This document shows, one piece after another, positions 51,445 through 59,280 of a DNA stretch of 64,000 nucleotides. The notes below the pieces were generated by a model. That model was given only the letters and a program-made list of their open reading frames with translations, ran no database searches and had not been told where the DNA came from. Location: the NCBI RefSeq assembly GCF_018403745.1, contig NZ_BOVP01000001.1:372001-436000 (forward strand). The letters are read 5' to 3'. Every line of letters starts with the position of its first letter. The first letter of the stretch is position 1. Both the position numbers and the translations under genes were made by a program. The DNA comes from Lactococcus formosensis. Lineage in GTDB: Bacteria > Bacillota > Bacilli > Lactobacillales > Streptococcaceae.

Positions 51445-51728
51445 AAATACTCCTCTCCTAATTCTGTAATTTCTAAGGTTTCTCCATCAATTTCAAAATT
51501 GATGTTGTGGTTTTCTCCAAAAATCACGCCACCTTTATAAATAGCTCCGCGATCAGCATCCTCAAAGATCCATACTGTTTGAATATCTCGGTCAGCAAAA
51601 GCTTCACGTACTGCTTGAATAACCTCTGCCCGCAAATTTTCTTCAACGTGTTTGTAGCTCTGATAGAGCACACGCGCACTAGCTACACCAGCCAGCAGCC
51701 CTAAACCAACTTTCAAATATTTTTTCAT
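51441..51728 (-). CDS. DUF4651 small protein
   Basis: A 95-aa protein. A short hydrophobic N-terminal segment (LKVGLGLLAGVASARVLYQSY) may be a membrane anchor, and a domain follows with IQTVWIFEDADRGAIYKGGVIFG and a C-terminal IDGETLEITELGEEYL. The family occurs in Streptococcaceae next to thioredoxin and ytpR; no function is known. ATG 51728 has no SD and TGT-TAAAAT ends seven bases before it, so it is a leaderless candidate. Confidence 0.82.
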   Translation of the reverse strand: MKKYLKVGLGLLAGVASARVLYQSYKHVEENLRAEVIQAVREAFADRDIQTVWIFEDADRGAIYKGGVIFGENHNINFEIDGETLEITELGEEYL

Positions 51729-51735
51729 ATAAAAA

Positions 51736-51744
51736 ATTTTAACA
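51736..51744 (-). promoter_or_regulatory. DUF4651-trx-ytpR promoter, leaderless arrangement
   Basis: TGTTAAAAT on the minus strand followed by TTTTTAT and ATG. Confidence 0.55.
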
Positions 51745-51888
51745 TAAATTCTACTATATTAGTACTTATAATTACTGTTCTCTTCAAGATAAGTTCTCAT
51801 TTTCTAAAAAAACCTAAAACTTATCTATCTTTAAAAATTATATTTATTAAATGTTACTATATCAATACTACTATATGCTGCTTTTAAA

Positions 51889-51897
51889 TGCTACAAT
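51889..51897 (+). promoter_or_regulatory. pepA promoter
   Basis: TGCTACAAT extended -10, about 30 bases before the pepA ATG, which has AAAGGAGA upstream. Confidence 0.6.
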
Positions 51898-51927
51898 AAG
51901 AGAGTACAAAAAATCAAAGGAGACGAT

Positions 51928-52995
51928 ATGACTCTATTTAACAAAATTAAAGAAATAACTGAAATTCAAGCAACAAGTGGCTATGAAGCGCCAATGCGTG
52001 ACTATCTTCGTGCACGTATGGTGGAACTTGGATACACGCCTGAAACTGATGGTCTGGGCGGTATCTTTGTCACTAAAGAAAGTAAAACAGAAAATGCACC
52101 TCGTGTCATGGTTGCGGCCCACATGGATGAAGTCGGCTTCATGGTATCTTCAATTAAAGCAGATGGTACATTACGTGTGGTTACACTTGGTGGTTGGAAT
52201 CCCTTGGTCGTTAGTGCACAACGCTTTACTTTATTCACACGTGAAGGTAAAAAAATACCTGTTGTGACTGGTGGCCTGCCACCACACCTTTTACGAGGAG
52301 CAGCTGGCGCACCAGCTATGCCACAAGTGGAAGATATTATCTTTGACGGTGGTTTCATGAGTAAAGAAGAAGCCCTAGAATTTGGGATTCGCCAAGGTGA
52401 TGTTATCGTTCCTGAATCTGAAGCAATTTTAACTGCCAATGGTAAAAATGTCATCAGTAAGGCTTGGGATAATCGCTACGGTTGTCTTATGGTCTTAGAA
52501 CTTTTAGACTATCTTAAAGATAAAGAACTGCCAGTAACCTTGATTATCGGTGCAAACGTCCAAGAAGAAGTTGGCCTTCGTGGTGCCCATGTTTCAACAA
52601 CTCAATTTAAACCTGAAGTTTTCTTTGCTGTTGACTGCTCTCCTGCAACCGATACTTTTGGAAATGATAATGGCCGTCTGGGCGAAGGTTCACTTCTTCG
52701 TTATTACGATCCAGGTCATATCATGCTTCCTGGCATGAAGGACTTCCTTCTTAATACAGCAGAAGTTAATGGTATCAAGACACAAGCTTATATCTCAAAA
52801 GGTGGCACCGATGCTGGTGCAGCTCACTTGCAAAACGAAGGCGTGCCTTCAACAACTATTGGTGTTTGTGCTCGTTATATCCATAGCCATCAAACCATCT
52901 TCAACATGGATGATTTCACAGAAGCGCAAAACTTTATCCGGGCTATCGTTACAACTCTTAATCAAGAAAAAATTGCGGACATCAAAAACTATTAA
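51928..52995 (+). CDS. pepA: Glutamyl aminopeptidase, M42 family
   Basis: A 355-aa metallopeptidase that removes N-terminal Glu/Asp from peptides; in lactococci PepA takes part in casein peptide breakdown. Metal and catalytic residues: AAHMDEVGF (His, Asp), AWDNRYG, NVQEEVGLRG (Glu pair), FAVDCSPA and the C-terminal YIHSHQTIFN. The protein is cytoplasmic and forms dodecamers in this family. Close to L. lactis PepA as I remember it. Followed by a palindromic terminator. Confidence 0.95.
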   Translation: MTLFNKIKEITEIQATSGYEAPMRDYLRARMVELGYTPETDGLGGIFVTKESKTENAPRVMVAAHMDEVGFMVSSIKADGTLRVVTLGGWNPLVVSAQRFTLFTREGKKIPVVTGGLPPHLLRGAAGAPAMPQVEDIIFDGGFMSKEEALEFGIRQGDVIVPESEAILTANGKNVISKAWDNRYGCLMVLELLDYLKDKELPVTLIIGANVQEEVGLRGAHVSTTQFKPEVFFAVDCSPATDTFGNDNGRLGEGSLLRYYDPGHIMLPGMKDFLLNTAEVNGIKTQAYISKGGTDAGAAHLQNEGVPSTTIGVCARYIHSHQTIFNMDDFTEAQNFIRAIVTTLNQEKIADIKNY

Positions 52996-52996
52996 T

Positions 52997-53022
52997 AAAA
53001 AGAGGACATGTCCTCTTTTTTA
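52997..53022 (+). terminator. Terminator of pepA
   Basis: AAAAAGAGGACATGTCCTCTTTTTT-type perfect palindrome in pieces (AAAAAGAGGAC / GTCCTCTTTTT) with a T tail. Confidence 0.88.
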
Positions 53023-53105
53023 TTTTCTTTAAATTAATTATTCAGTTTTATTTCAGAAAGAAAAAGTAAAATCAAAAAGCACCAAATACGAATTTAGGGA
53101 AATTT

Positions 53106-53789
53106 ATGAATAAAAAACTTTACTATACTACTGGTTTACTTACTCTGGTGAGTTTTATAACTCTGACTGCCATTGTAAAACTTTCTTATACACACGCGCC
53201 CATTCCAAGTATTGATTCACATTTGCAAACCGTTGCTTGGCACCTTCAAAATAATGAATTTCTTGTTCAAATATCAAGTATCATTGCTAAATTTCTTGGC
53301 GACACTATGGGCGCTGTAATAGGTCTTGTTATTGCCGGTATCATCTTTATCAAAGACAAGGTTTCAGCAATATGGTTAGCTCTTGTAGCCGCAATTGCTG
53401 TGGGAGGAAATACTCTAATTAAGTTAGTTATTGGCCGTGACCGTCCTGATATTCACCGTATTGCTGCTTTTACAGATGAACCAGGAAAAAGCTTTGCCAG
53501 TGGACATACAACCTTTGCAGTAGTGCTCTTTGGCTGTCTCTTCTTTATCCTTTTACATTCTCTTACTTCTGTATGGAGTAAGACCCTGATCGGTCTTTTC
53601 GCTATGGGATTAACTTTTTTAACGATGTTTTCACGTGTACTTCTTGGAGTTCATTATCCTTCAGATACTTTGGGCGGCTTACTTTGGGGACTTTCAGTCA
53701 TCTGCCTCACCTATCCGACTTATCTTCATTATAAAAAATCAGAAAAACCGCAGCGTTACCTGCCAAAAAGCATGAGAAAAGCTGTTTAA
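53106..53789 (+). CDS. PAP2-superfamily membrane phosphatase
   Basis: A 227-aa membrane protein with about six hydrophobic segments and all three PAP2 motifs: KLVIGRDRP, ASGHTTFA and SRVLLGVHYPSDTLGG. The active site faces outside. It could dephosphorylate undecaprenyl diphosphate (BacA-independent recycling), phosphatidylglycerophosphate or phosphatidic acid; the sequence does not decide between them. A weak SD (AGGG) precedes the ATG. Confidence 0.88.
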   Translation: MNKKLYYTTGLLTLVSFITLTAIVKLSYTHAPIPSIDSHLQTVAWHLQNNEFLVQISSIIAKFLGDTMGAVIGLVIAGIIFIKDKVSAIWLALVAAIAVGGNTLIKLVIGRDRPDIHRIAAFTDEPGKSFASGHTTFAVVLFGCLFFILLHSLTSVWSKTLIGLFAMGLTFLTMFSRVLLGVHYPSDTLGGLLWGLSVICLTYPTYLHYKKSEKPQRYLPKSMRKAV

Positions 53790-53792
53790 ACC

Positions 53793-53825
53793 TAAAAAGC
53801 TTTGACTATAGGTCAAGGCTTTTTT
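53793..53825. terminator. Bidirectional terminator
   Basis: AAAAAGC-TTGAC / GTCAA-GCTTTTT hairpin with one wobble, between the convergent PAP2 and alkyltransferase genes. Confidence 0.82.
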
Positions 53826-54210
53826 CATAGTTGAGTATCTTTTGCTTAATATCTACTGCTGCTTCCTGGCCCATAAAACCGCCCAAACTGCCATCTTTAC
53901 GTGTGACGCGATGACATGGTAAAATGACAGGCAAAGGATTACGTGCTAAAGCCTGACCTACAGCTTGTTGTGCTTTAGGGCTCCCCACACGCGCAGCCAT
54001 TTCCTGATAGCTTATCGTCGTTCCCGCAGGAATTTTGGGAAGTTCCAACCAAACAGCTTGTTGAAATGCTGTCCCTGTGGTCAAGACAAAGTTTTGGCTC
54101 TTATTAAGGGCTTCATAAGTCATCTTTTCGTGTTGGTCATCAAAAAAAACCTGGATAATCTGCCCCTTAGCATTGCGTGATACAGAAAGTGGGATACTCT
54201 CATTCATCAT
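53806..54210 (-). CDS. Methylated-DNA-[protein]-cysteine S-methyltransferase, short paralog
   Basis: A 134-aa O6-alkylguanine alkyltransferase core. It has the active Cys in LPVILPCHRVTRKDGSLGGF, the helix-turn-helix segment GTTISYQEMAARVGSPKAQQAVGQAL, and FQQAVWLELPKIPAG. The usual N-terminal RNase H-like domain is shortened to about 45 residues. The start is ATG 54210 with GAGGAGG upstream, inside the end of the longer paralog (11-base overlap). Its stop lies in the terminator shared with the PAP2 gene. Confidence 0.88.
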   Translation of the reverse strand: MMNESIPLSVSRNAKGQIIQVFFDDQHEKMTYEALNKSQNFVLTTGTAFQQAVWLELPKIPAGTTISYQEMAARVGSPKAQQAVGQALARNPLPVILPCHRVTRKDGSLGGFMGQEAAVDIKQKILNYEKSLDL

Positions 54211-54709
54211 ATGTATTTTCCTCCTCAAAGTTCAACAACCATTCTTTACGCCATAATCCCCAAGCATACCCAGCTAATTGCCCCGAACTTTTTTTCAAAC
54301 GATGGCAAGGAATCACGATCGCAAAACGGTTGGCTGCATTTGCTGCGCCTACCGCAATACTGGCTTGCGGCTGTACAAGGTCTTGTGCAATTTCTTTATA
54401 AGTTCTTGTTTGCCCAAACGGAATCTTTTCAACCTCTCTCCATACTTTTTGCTGAAATTCTGTACCTTGTGTAGCTAAAGGGAGTTTAAAACTTTTTCTT
54501 TTCTTATCAAAATACTCTTGCAGTTCTTCCTCAACCTGACATGAAACCGCGGTGGGATGTTCTAATAAAGAAACATCTAGCTTTTCAAGCTTCCTCTTGA
54601 AGGCCTCAGTCTCTATAAAGTCTAAGCGATAAAGAAACTGTGCATCACTAATACTCAACATTTGACCAATAGGTGTGTCAATATAGCTTTTATAAAGAAT
54701 CTTCTTCAT
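54200..54709 (-). CDS. Methylated-DNA-[protein]-cysteine S-methyltransferase (Ogt/Ada-C type)
   Basis: A 169-aa DNA repair protein with the N-terminal domain (MKKILYKSYIDTPIGQMLSI) and the catalytic domain: FQQKVWREVEKIPFGQTRTYKEIA, NAANRFAIVIPCHRLKKSSGQLAGYAWG. The Cys in PCHR takes the alkyl group in a suicide reaction. The start is ATG 54709; TGC-TATAAT ends six bases before it and no SD exists, so it is a leaderless candidate. It overlaps a second, shorter alkyltransferase gene. Confidence 0.92.
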   Translation of the reverse strand: MKKILYKSYIDTPIGQMLSISDAQFLYRLDFIETEAFKRKLEKLDVSLLEHPTAVSCQVEEELQEYFDKKRKSFKLPLATQGTEFQQKVWREVEKIPFGQTRTYKEIAQDLVQPQASIAVGAANAANRFAIVIPCHRLKKSSGQLAGYAWGLWRKEWLLNFEEENTYDE

Positions 54710-54715
54710 AACATT

Positions 54716-54724
54716 ATTATAGCA
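54716..54724 (-). promoter_or_regulatory. Alkyltransferase operon promoter, leaderless arrangement
   Basis: TGCTATAAT on the minus strand followed by AATGTT and ATG. Confidence 0.7.
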
Positions 54725-54757
54725 TAGTACCTCAAACACATAAGCTATCCCCAGTAC

Positions 54758-54790
54758 CCAAAAAAGAGAGCAAATATCGCTCTCTTTTTA
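54758..54790 (-). terminator. Terminator of pbp1b
   Basis: AAAAAGAGAGC/GCTCTCTTTTTT hairpin with a T run on the minus strand, at the pbp1b stop. Confidence 0.88.
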
Positions 54791-57214
54791 CTATTTTTTA
54801 GTTCCTAAAATTCTATTCCAGGCGTCATTATAATTCGCCTCTGTACCACCAATTCCGAACTTAAATTGTGTCACAGGGGCTCCATTTTTAGCCCAATAAC
54901 TTGTGGTTGTTTCGCCCGAAACTTTAACATTTTTAAGATTGCCGCCAGTTACAGTACCTGGTTTTTGACCAGTAGACTTAAGAACAGTGCTCTTAATCAC
55001 ATCTGGATCTTTACTTGGTTCTGGGAATTTTTCACCAGGACCAAAGACATTTGGATCAGCTGCTGCAATAGCATTGACTAAGTTTGCCATATATGTACCA
55101 TTATTGACCGCAGCGGTCTTGCTGCCCATCGACGTGTTATCATCATGACCGATCCACCCCCCAAGGGATACTCTAGGCGTTGAAAGCATGAGCCACCCGT
55201 CTACATAATCATTGGAAGTACCTGTCTTACCTGTCCAGTCTACGCTACTTGCAAGCGTTGGATTAATGGCCTGTAAGTCCTGTAAAAAGTTTGTTGTTCG
55301 GCGACTCACATCATAGGTTAAAACATTACGTAAAAGATCCTCAGTAATGGTTGAAGTTGCTTGTGAGAAGACTCTTTCTGCTTGACTCTTATGCTCGTAG
55401 ATATCTTTACCCGAGTCATCTTTGATACTTTGGACAACATAATGTGGCTCATAAACACCACCATTAGCCAAGGCTTGATATCCATTGGTATGTTGCACCA
55501 CGGTTGGCTCAATACCACCACCGAGTGGAAGAGATTCGACACTGTAATCTGGCACAGAATAGCCCATTTTCTTCATGTAAGGTTCCACGCTATTGCCAGA
55601 GTCAAGAATGGCTTGATAGGTCCAATGCGCAGGGATATTCCATGATACGCCTAAAGCTTCATTAAGGCTTACCATTCCAGTTCCTGTTTCACCAACGTGC
55701 AAAATTGGAGTGCCATCAGAGAAACTTGCCGGATAGTTACTCAACATGCTGGCTGATCCAATCAATCCGAAATCAATTGCTGGCGCATAAGCTAAGATAG
55801 GTTTAATCGAAGATCCTGGACTACGCTTGGTATCAAAAGCATGATTATTTTGATTGGTTGCATAGTCTAGGCCACCAATAAAGCCAAGTACCGCCCCTGT
55901 TTTATTGTCCATGAGGACATTCCCGGTCTGCACTTCACCTGTACCATCTTGTAAAATACCGCCATACTGCGCTACTGCATTTTGCATAGCATCGTACACA
56001 CTATGATTAATCGTGGTTGTGATGGTGTATCCACCTGTTTGTAAAGCTTGAGCAGCCAACTCACGATATTTTTGTTTTGTGCTATCGTTTCCTTGGTCTG
56101 TTGCCGAAACCTTATCCCTCTTGATCAGATAATCATAGACGTGATCAAGGGCTTCACTATACACAACATTATAAAGATAACCATGTGCTACAGAATCTTG
56201 TGGCTGTGAAGGGAGGAATGATTGGGAAATATCCACAGCACTATATTTTTCATAATCTTTTTTAGTCAAATACCCTGCACGATACATATTAAACAAAACA
56301 TTTTGTTGACGTGCTAAGCCATAAGAGAGTAGTTCTTTTGATTTGAGCGAACCGTCCACATTATAAGGAGAATAAACAATAGGACTTTGTGGCAACCCAG
56401 CGATGAATGCTGCTTCTGGCACCGATAAATCTTTAGCAGACTTGCCAAAAATACCTTTCGCTGCGGCTTGAACACCTGCAATATTTTTCCCTTGGTTATT
56501 ACGTCCAAAAGGTGAAACATTAAGGTAATCCGTTAAAATCTCATCTTTACTCAAATATTGGTTGAGTTGGAGCGCATACACAATCTCACTTGCCTTACGT
56601 TGAAAAGTGACACTGTCTCCAAGAGACTGCTGTTTTACCAGCTGTTGCGTAATTGTTGATCCTCCAGAACTTGTCCCTCCACCTACGGCACCCAGAACAC
56701 CACGAATTACTGCTTTTGGTACAACTCCTCTGTTATCCATAAATGTTTCATCTTCTGTTGCAATCAAGGCTTTTTTCACATTTTCGGAAATTTGGTTGCT
56801 CGGCACATTTACCCTTACTAAATCACTGGAAATGTCAGAGATATTTTCACCATTGCTATACTTCATGACGGAGACACCATGGATATTATTGATCTGTTCG
56901 AGAAGTTGCTCCTTATCTGGGACCTTCGTATTTTCAACAAGACGAGCAAAATACCCCACGCCTGCTGCAGCTCCAAATACACCAACTAAAAGTAAAAGCA
57001 CACCAAAAATGACAACTACCCCACGCACAACTGTAAAAATAGTCTGGAGTGTTGTTTTTCCTTCTTCTGTATCTGCTTGAACTTTTTTAGGTTTTTGAGG
57101 CTTTTTCGGAGAATTTTTACGTTTTTCCTGCGTTTTGCTGGCACGCTTCTTCTCCATTTTAGCCTGCAAACGTGCCTGTGCACGTTCCTTCGACTGTTCT
57201 TGATCTTTTTTCAT
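54791..57214 (-). CDS. pbp1b: Class A penicillin-binding protein (Pbp1b type)
   Basis: An 807-aa bifunctional peptidoglycan synthase. A very basic cytoplasmic tail (1-55) precedes the membrane helix (about 60-88). The GT51 domain has ATEDETF, GGSTITQQLVKQ, RKASE and DYLNVSPFG, all close to consensus. The transpeptidase domain has SSIK (SxxK), SWN (SxN) and KTGTSND. It is divergent from tyrS, the order seen for pneumococcal pbp1b. ATG 57214 has no SD and TGG-TATAAT ends seven bases before it, a leaderless candidate. Confidence 0.93.
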   Translation of the reverse strand: MKKDQEQSKERAQARLQAKMEKKRASKTQEKRKNSPKKPQKPKKVQADTEEGKTTLQTIFTVVRGVVVIFGVLLLLVGVFGAAAGVGYFARLVENTKVPDKEQLLEQINNIHGVSVMKYSNGENISDISSDLVRVNVPSNQISENVKKALIATEDETFMDNRGVVPKAVIRGVLGAVGGGTSSGGSTITQQLVKQQSLGDSVTFQRKASEIVYALQLNQYLSKDEILTDYLNVSPFGRNNQGKNIAGVQAAAKGIFGKSAKDLSVPEAAFIAGLPQSPIVYSPYNVDGSLKSKELLSYGLARQQNVLFNMYRAGYLTKKDYEKYSAVDISQSFLPSQPQDSVAHGYLYNVVYSEALDHVYDYLIKRDKVSATDQGNDSTKQKYRELAAQALQTGGYTITTTINHSVYDAMQNAVAQYGGILQDGTGEVQTGNVLMDNKTGAVLGFIGGLDYATNQNNHAFDTKRSPGSSIKPILAYAPAIDFGLIGSASMLSNYPASFSDGTPILHVGETGTGMVSLNEALGVSWNIPAHWTYQAILDSGNSVEPYMKKMGYSVPDYSVESLPLGGGIEPTVVQHTNGYQALANGGVYEPHYVVQSIKDDSGKDIYEHKSQAERVFSQATSTITEDLLRNVLTYDVSRRTTNFLQDLQAINPTLASSVDWTGKTGTSNDYVDGWLMLSTPRVSLGGWIGHDDNTSMGSKTAAVNNGTYMANLVNAIAAADPNVFGPGEKFPEPSKDPDVIKSTVLKSTGQKPGTVTGGNLKNVKVSGETTTSYWAKNGAPVTQFKFGIGGTEANYNDAWNRILGTKK

Positions 57215-57221
57215 AATACAT

Positions 57222-57230
57222 ATTATACCA
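57222..57230 (-). promoter_or_regulatory. pbp1b promoter, leaderless arrangement
   Basis: TGGTATAAT on the minus strand followed by ATGTATT and ATG. Divergent from the tyrS promoter. Confidence 0.65.
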
Positions 57231-57270
57231 AACTTAGTCTCTTTTTTCGCCCCTATTTTTCCTTTTTTTT

Positions 57271-57279
57271 TGATATAAT
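57271..57279 (+). promoter_or_regulatory. tyrS promoter
   Basis: TGATATAAT extended -10. The leader is only about 65 bases, too short for a T-box. Confidence 0.7.
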
Positions 57280-57350
57280 GAGAACGTTAATCTAATTACT
57301 GAGAGAAACTATAATAAAACTGTCAGTATTAACTAAATTTAGGAGGTAAC

Positions 57351-58610
57351 ATGAATATTTTTGACGAACTAAAAGAACGTGGTCTTATTTTCCAAACCAC
57401 TGATGAAAAAGCTCTTCGCGAAGCTTTAACTGAGGGCATGGTAAGTTATTATGTTGGTTACGATCCTACTGCTGACAGTTTACACCTTGGTAATCTGGTC
57501 TTAATTCTTACAATGAAGCGTCTACAAATGGCTGGGCACAAACCTTATCCACTGGTTGGCGGCGCTACTGGACTTGTTGGCGATCCATCTTTCAAAGATG
57601 CCGAGCGTGGTTTACAAACTAAAGATACTGTTGTGGCTTGGGCAGATAAAATTCGTGCTCAGTTGGAACGTTTCCTTGACTTTGAAAATGGCGAAAATAA
57701 AGCTCAAATGGAAAACAACTATAATTGGTTCGAAAATTTATCCTTTATTGATTTCCTTCGGGATGTCGGTAAGTATTACACAATTAACTACATGATGAGT
57801 AAGGATTCAGTGAAGAGCCGTATCGAATCAGGTATCTCTTACACCGAGTTTGCTTACCAAATCATGCAGGGTTACGATTTCTACGAGCTTAACCAACGTC
57901 ATGGTATTACATTACAACTCGGTGGTTCTGACCAATGGGGCAATATGACTGCAGGAACTGAACTGCTCCGTCGTAAGGCTGGAAAAACTGGACATGTCAT
58001 CACTATTCCATTGATTACAGACTCAACAGGTAAAAAATTTGGTAAATCAGAAGGAAACGCCATCTGGCTTGATGCAGATAAAACATCACCTTTCGAAATG
58101 TACCAGTTTTGGTTGAATGTCAACGATGATGATGCTGTAAAAATGCTCAAAATTTTCACTTTCTTATCTCTTGAAGAAATCGCTGAAATTGGTGAGAAAT
58201 TTGAGGCTGCACGTCACGAGCGTTTAGCTCAAAAAGTCTTGGCACGCGAAGTTGTGACTCTTGTCCATGGGAAAGCCGCTTACGAGCAAGCTGTAAAAAT
58301 CACGGAAACTTTATTTGGCGGTGGTGATTTGAAAGCTCTTGATGCTAAATCAATTCTTTCTGGCCTCAAAGATGTACCAACATATCAAGTCAAGGCAGAT
58401 GATAACCTCAATATCGTTGAACTCTTGATTTCTGCAGGAATCGAAAACTCAAAACGGCAAGCACGTGAAGATGTAACAAACGGTGCGATTTATATCAATG
58501 GAGAACGCGTTCAAGATTTGGACTACAGCTTCTCCGATGCAGATAAAATTGACAATCAACTTACTGTTGTTCGCCGTGGTAAAAAGAAAAATTTCATCTT
58601 AACTTATTAA
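57351..58610 (+). CDS. tyrS: Tyrosyl-tRNA synthetase
   Basis: A 419-aa class I synthetase charging tRNA-Tyr. Signature 1 is DSLHLGNLV (HIGH-like) and signature 2 KFGKSEGN (KMSKS-like). The Tyr-binding [10 protein letters not shown] and the [11 protein letters not shown] and GGSDQWGN motifs are present, and the C-terminus is an S4 domain ([20 protein letters not shown] split across it). AGGAGG precedes the ATG. Confidence 0.97.
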   Translation: MNIFDELKERGLIFQTTDEKALREALTEGMVSYYVGYDPTADSLHLGNLVLILTMKRLQMAGHKPYPLVGGATGLVGDPSFKDAERGLQTKDTVVAWADKIRAQLERFLDFENGENKAQMENNYNWFENLSFIDFLRDVGKYYTINYMMSKDSVKSRIESGISYTEFAYQIMQGYDFYELNQRHGITLQLGGSDQWGNMTAGTELLRRKAGKTGHVITIPLITDSTGKKFGKSEGNAIWLDADKTSPFEMYQFWLNVNDDDAVKMLKIFTFLSLEEIAEIGEKFEAARHERLAQKVLAREVVTLVHGKAAYEQAVKITETLFGGGDLKALDAKSILSGLKDVPTYQVKADDNLNIVELLISAGIENSKRQAREDVTNGAIYINGERVQDLDYSFSDADKIDNQLTVVRRGKKKNFILTY

Positions 58611-58629
58611 GTTAATGTCTAATATTTAA

Positions 58630-58660
58630 GTAGCAACAGGGAATTCTCTGTTGCTTTTTT
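58630..58660 (+). terminator. Terminator of tyrS
   Basis: AGCAACAG/CTGTTGCT hairpin with a T6 tail. Confidence 0.88.
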
Positions 58661-58692
58661 AATCCAAACGCATTATTTTTCTAATTGAATCA

Positions 58693-58701
58693 TGATATAA
58701 T
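58693..58701 (+). promoter_or_regulatory. Promoter of the coiled-coil protein gene
   Basis: TGATATAAT extended -10, 33 bases before the ATG, which has AAGGA upstream. Confidence 0.6.
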
Positions 58702-58734
58702 AGAGTTTAAGAACAAGATTATAAGGATAATAGC

Positions 58735-59202
58735 ATGCCTGATAAAGATTTTGAACAAATGCTGAGAGATTTACGTGAACAGTATTTAGAAAAAGAAGAA
58801 ATGACAGAAGAACCCTCTGATTCTGAAAAAAGTGAGATTTATACTCCAGTTTCACAAGAGGAAAAAAGACACAAAATACTTGAATCACTCCATCTTCTCG
58901 AAGAGAAGAAACTTTTCTTGTCTCAAAAACTTAAGGATTTCCATCAGCAAGATGCTAGTTATGAACAAATTTCAAAGCTGAAACATCAAATTGAGGCTCT
59001 CAAGTATAAACAATCTCTTCTGCAGCAAAGGCTTGAATATATCGACAGCGGTGAATCAGACTTCACTAAAAAAGAGAAGCTTAAACGTCAATTAACAGAA
59101 CTTGAGCTCAAACGCTGTCGCGCGCTCTTAAGTAAAAAGAGCTGTGCCAAAATCGATCAGAAGATTAATCAAAAAAAGGACCTTTTCAAAAAGATAAAGT
59201 AA
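58735..59202 (+). CDS. Small coiled-coil protein, unknown function
   Basis: A 155-aa soluble, highly charged protein. Residues 1-45 are acidic (MPDKDFEQMLRDLREQYLEK... EEPSDSEKSE); from about 50 to the end it is almost pure coiled coil with leucines at heptad spacing (ESLHLLEEKKLFLSQKL; QIEALKYKQSLLQQRLEY) and a basic C-terminus. No signal peptide or membrane helix. It has its own promoter and SD. I do not recognise the family; a structural or adaptor role would be a guess. Confidence 0.7.
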   Translation: MPDKDFEQMLRDLREQYLEKEEMTEEPSDSEKSEIYTPVSQEEKRHKILESLHLLEEKKLFLSQKLKDFHQQDASYEQISKLKHQIEALKYKQSLLQQRLEYIDSGESDFTKKEKLKRQLTELELKRCRALLSKKSCAKIDQKINQKKDLFKKIK

Positions 59203-59280
59203 CCTTTTAACCTTATAACCAATATGCTGTACTTTTAATGCAGCTTCTTGCTCTAAAATAGACGAAAGAAAGGAAAATTT

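Noticed and set aside
57280..57350. Possible T-box in the tyrS leader
   Set aside because: The leader is about 65 bases and has no T-box consensus or antiterminator.
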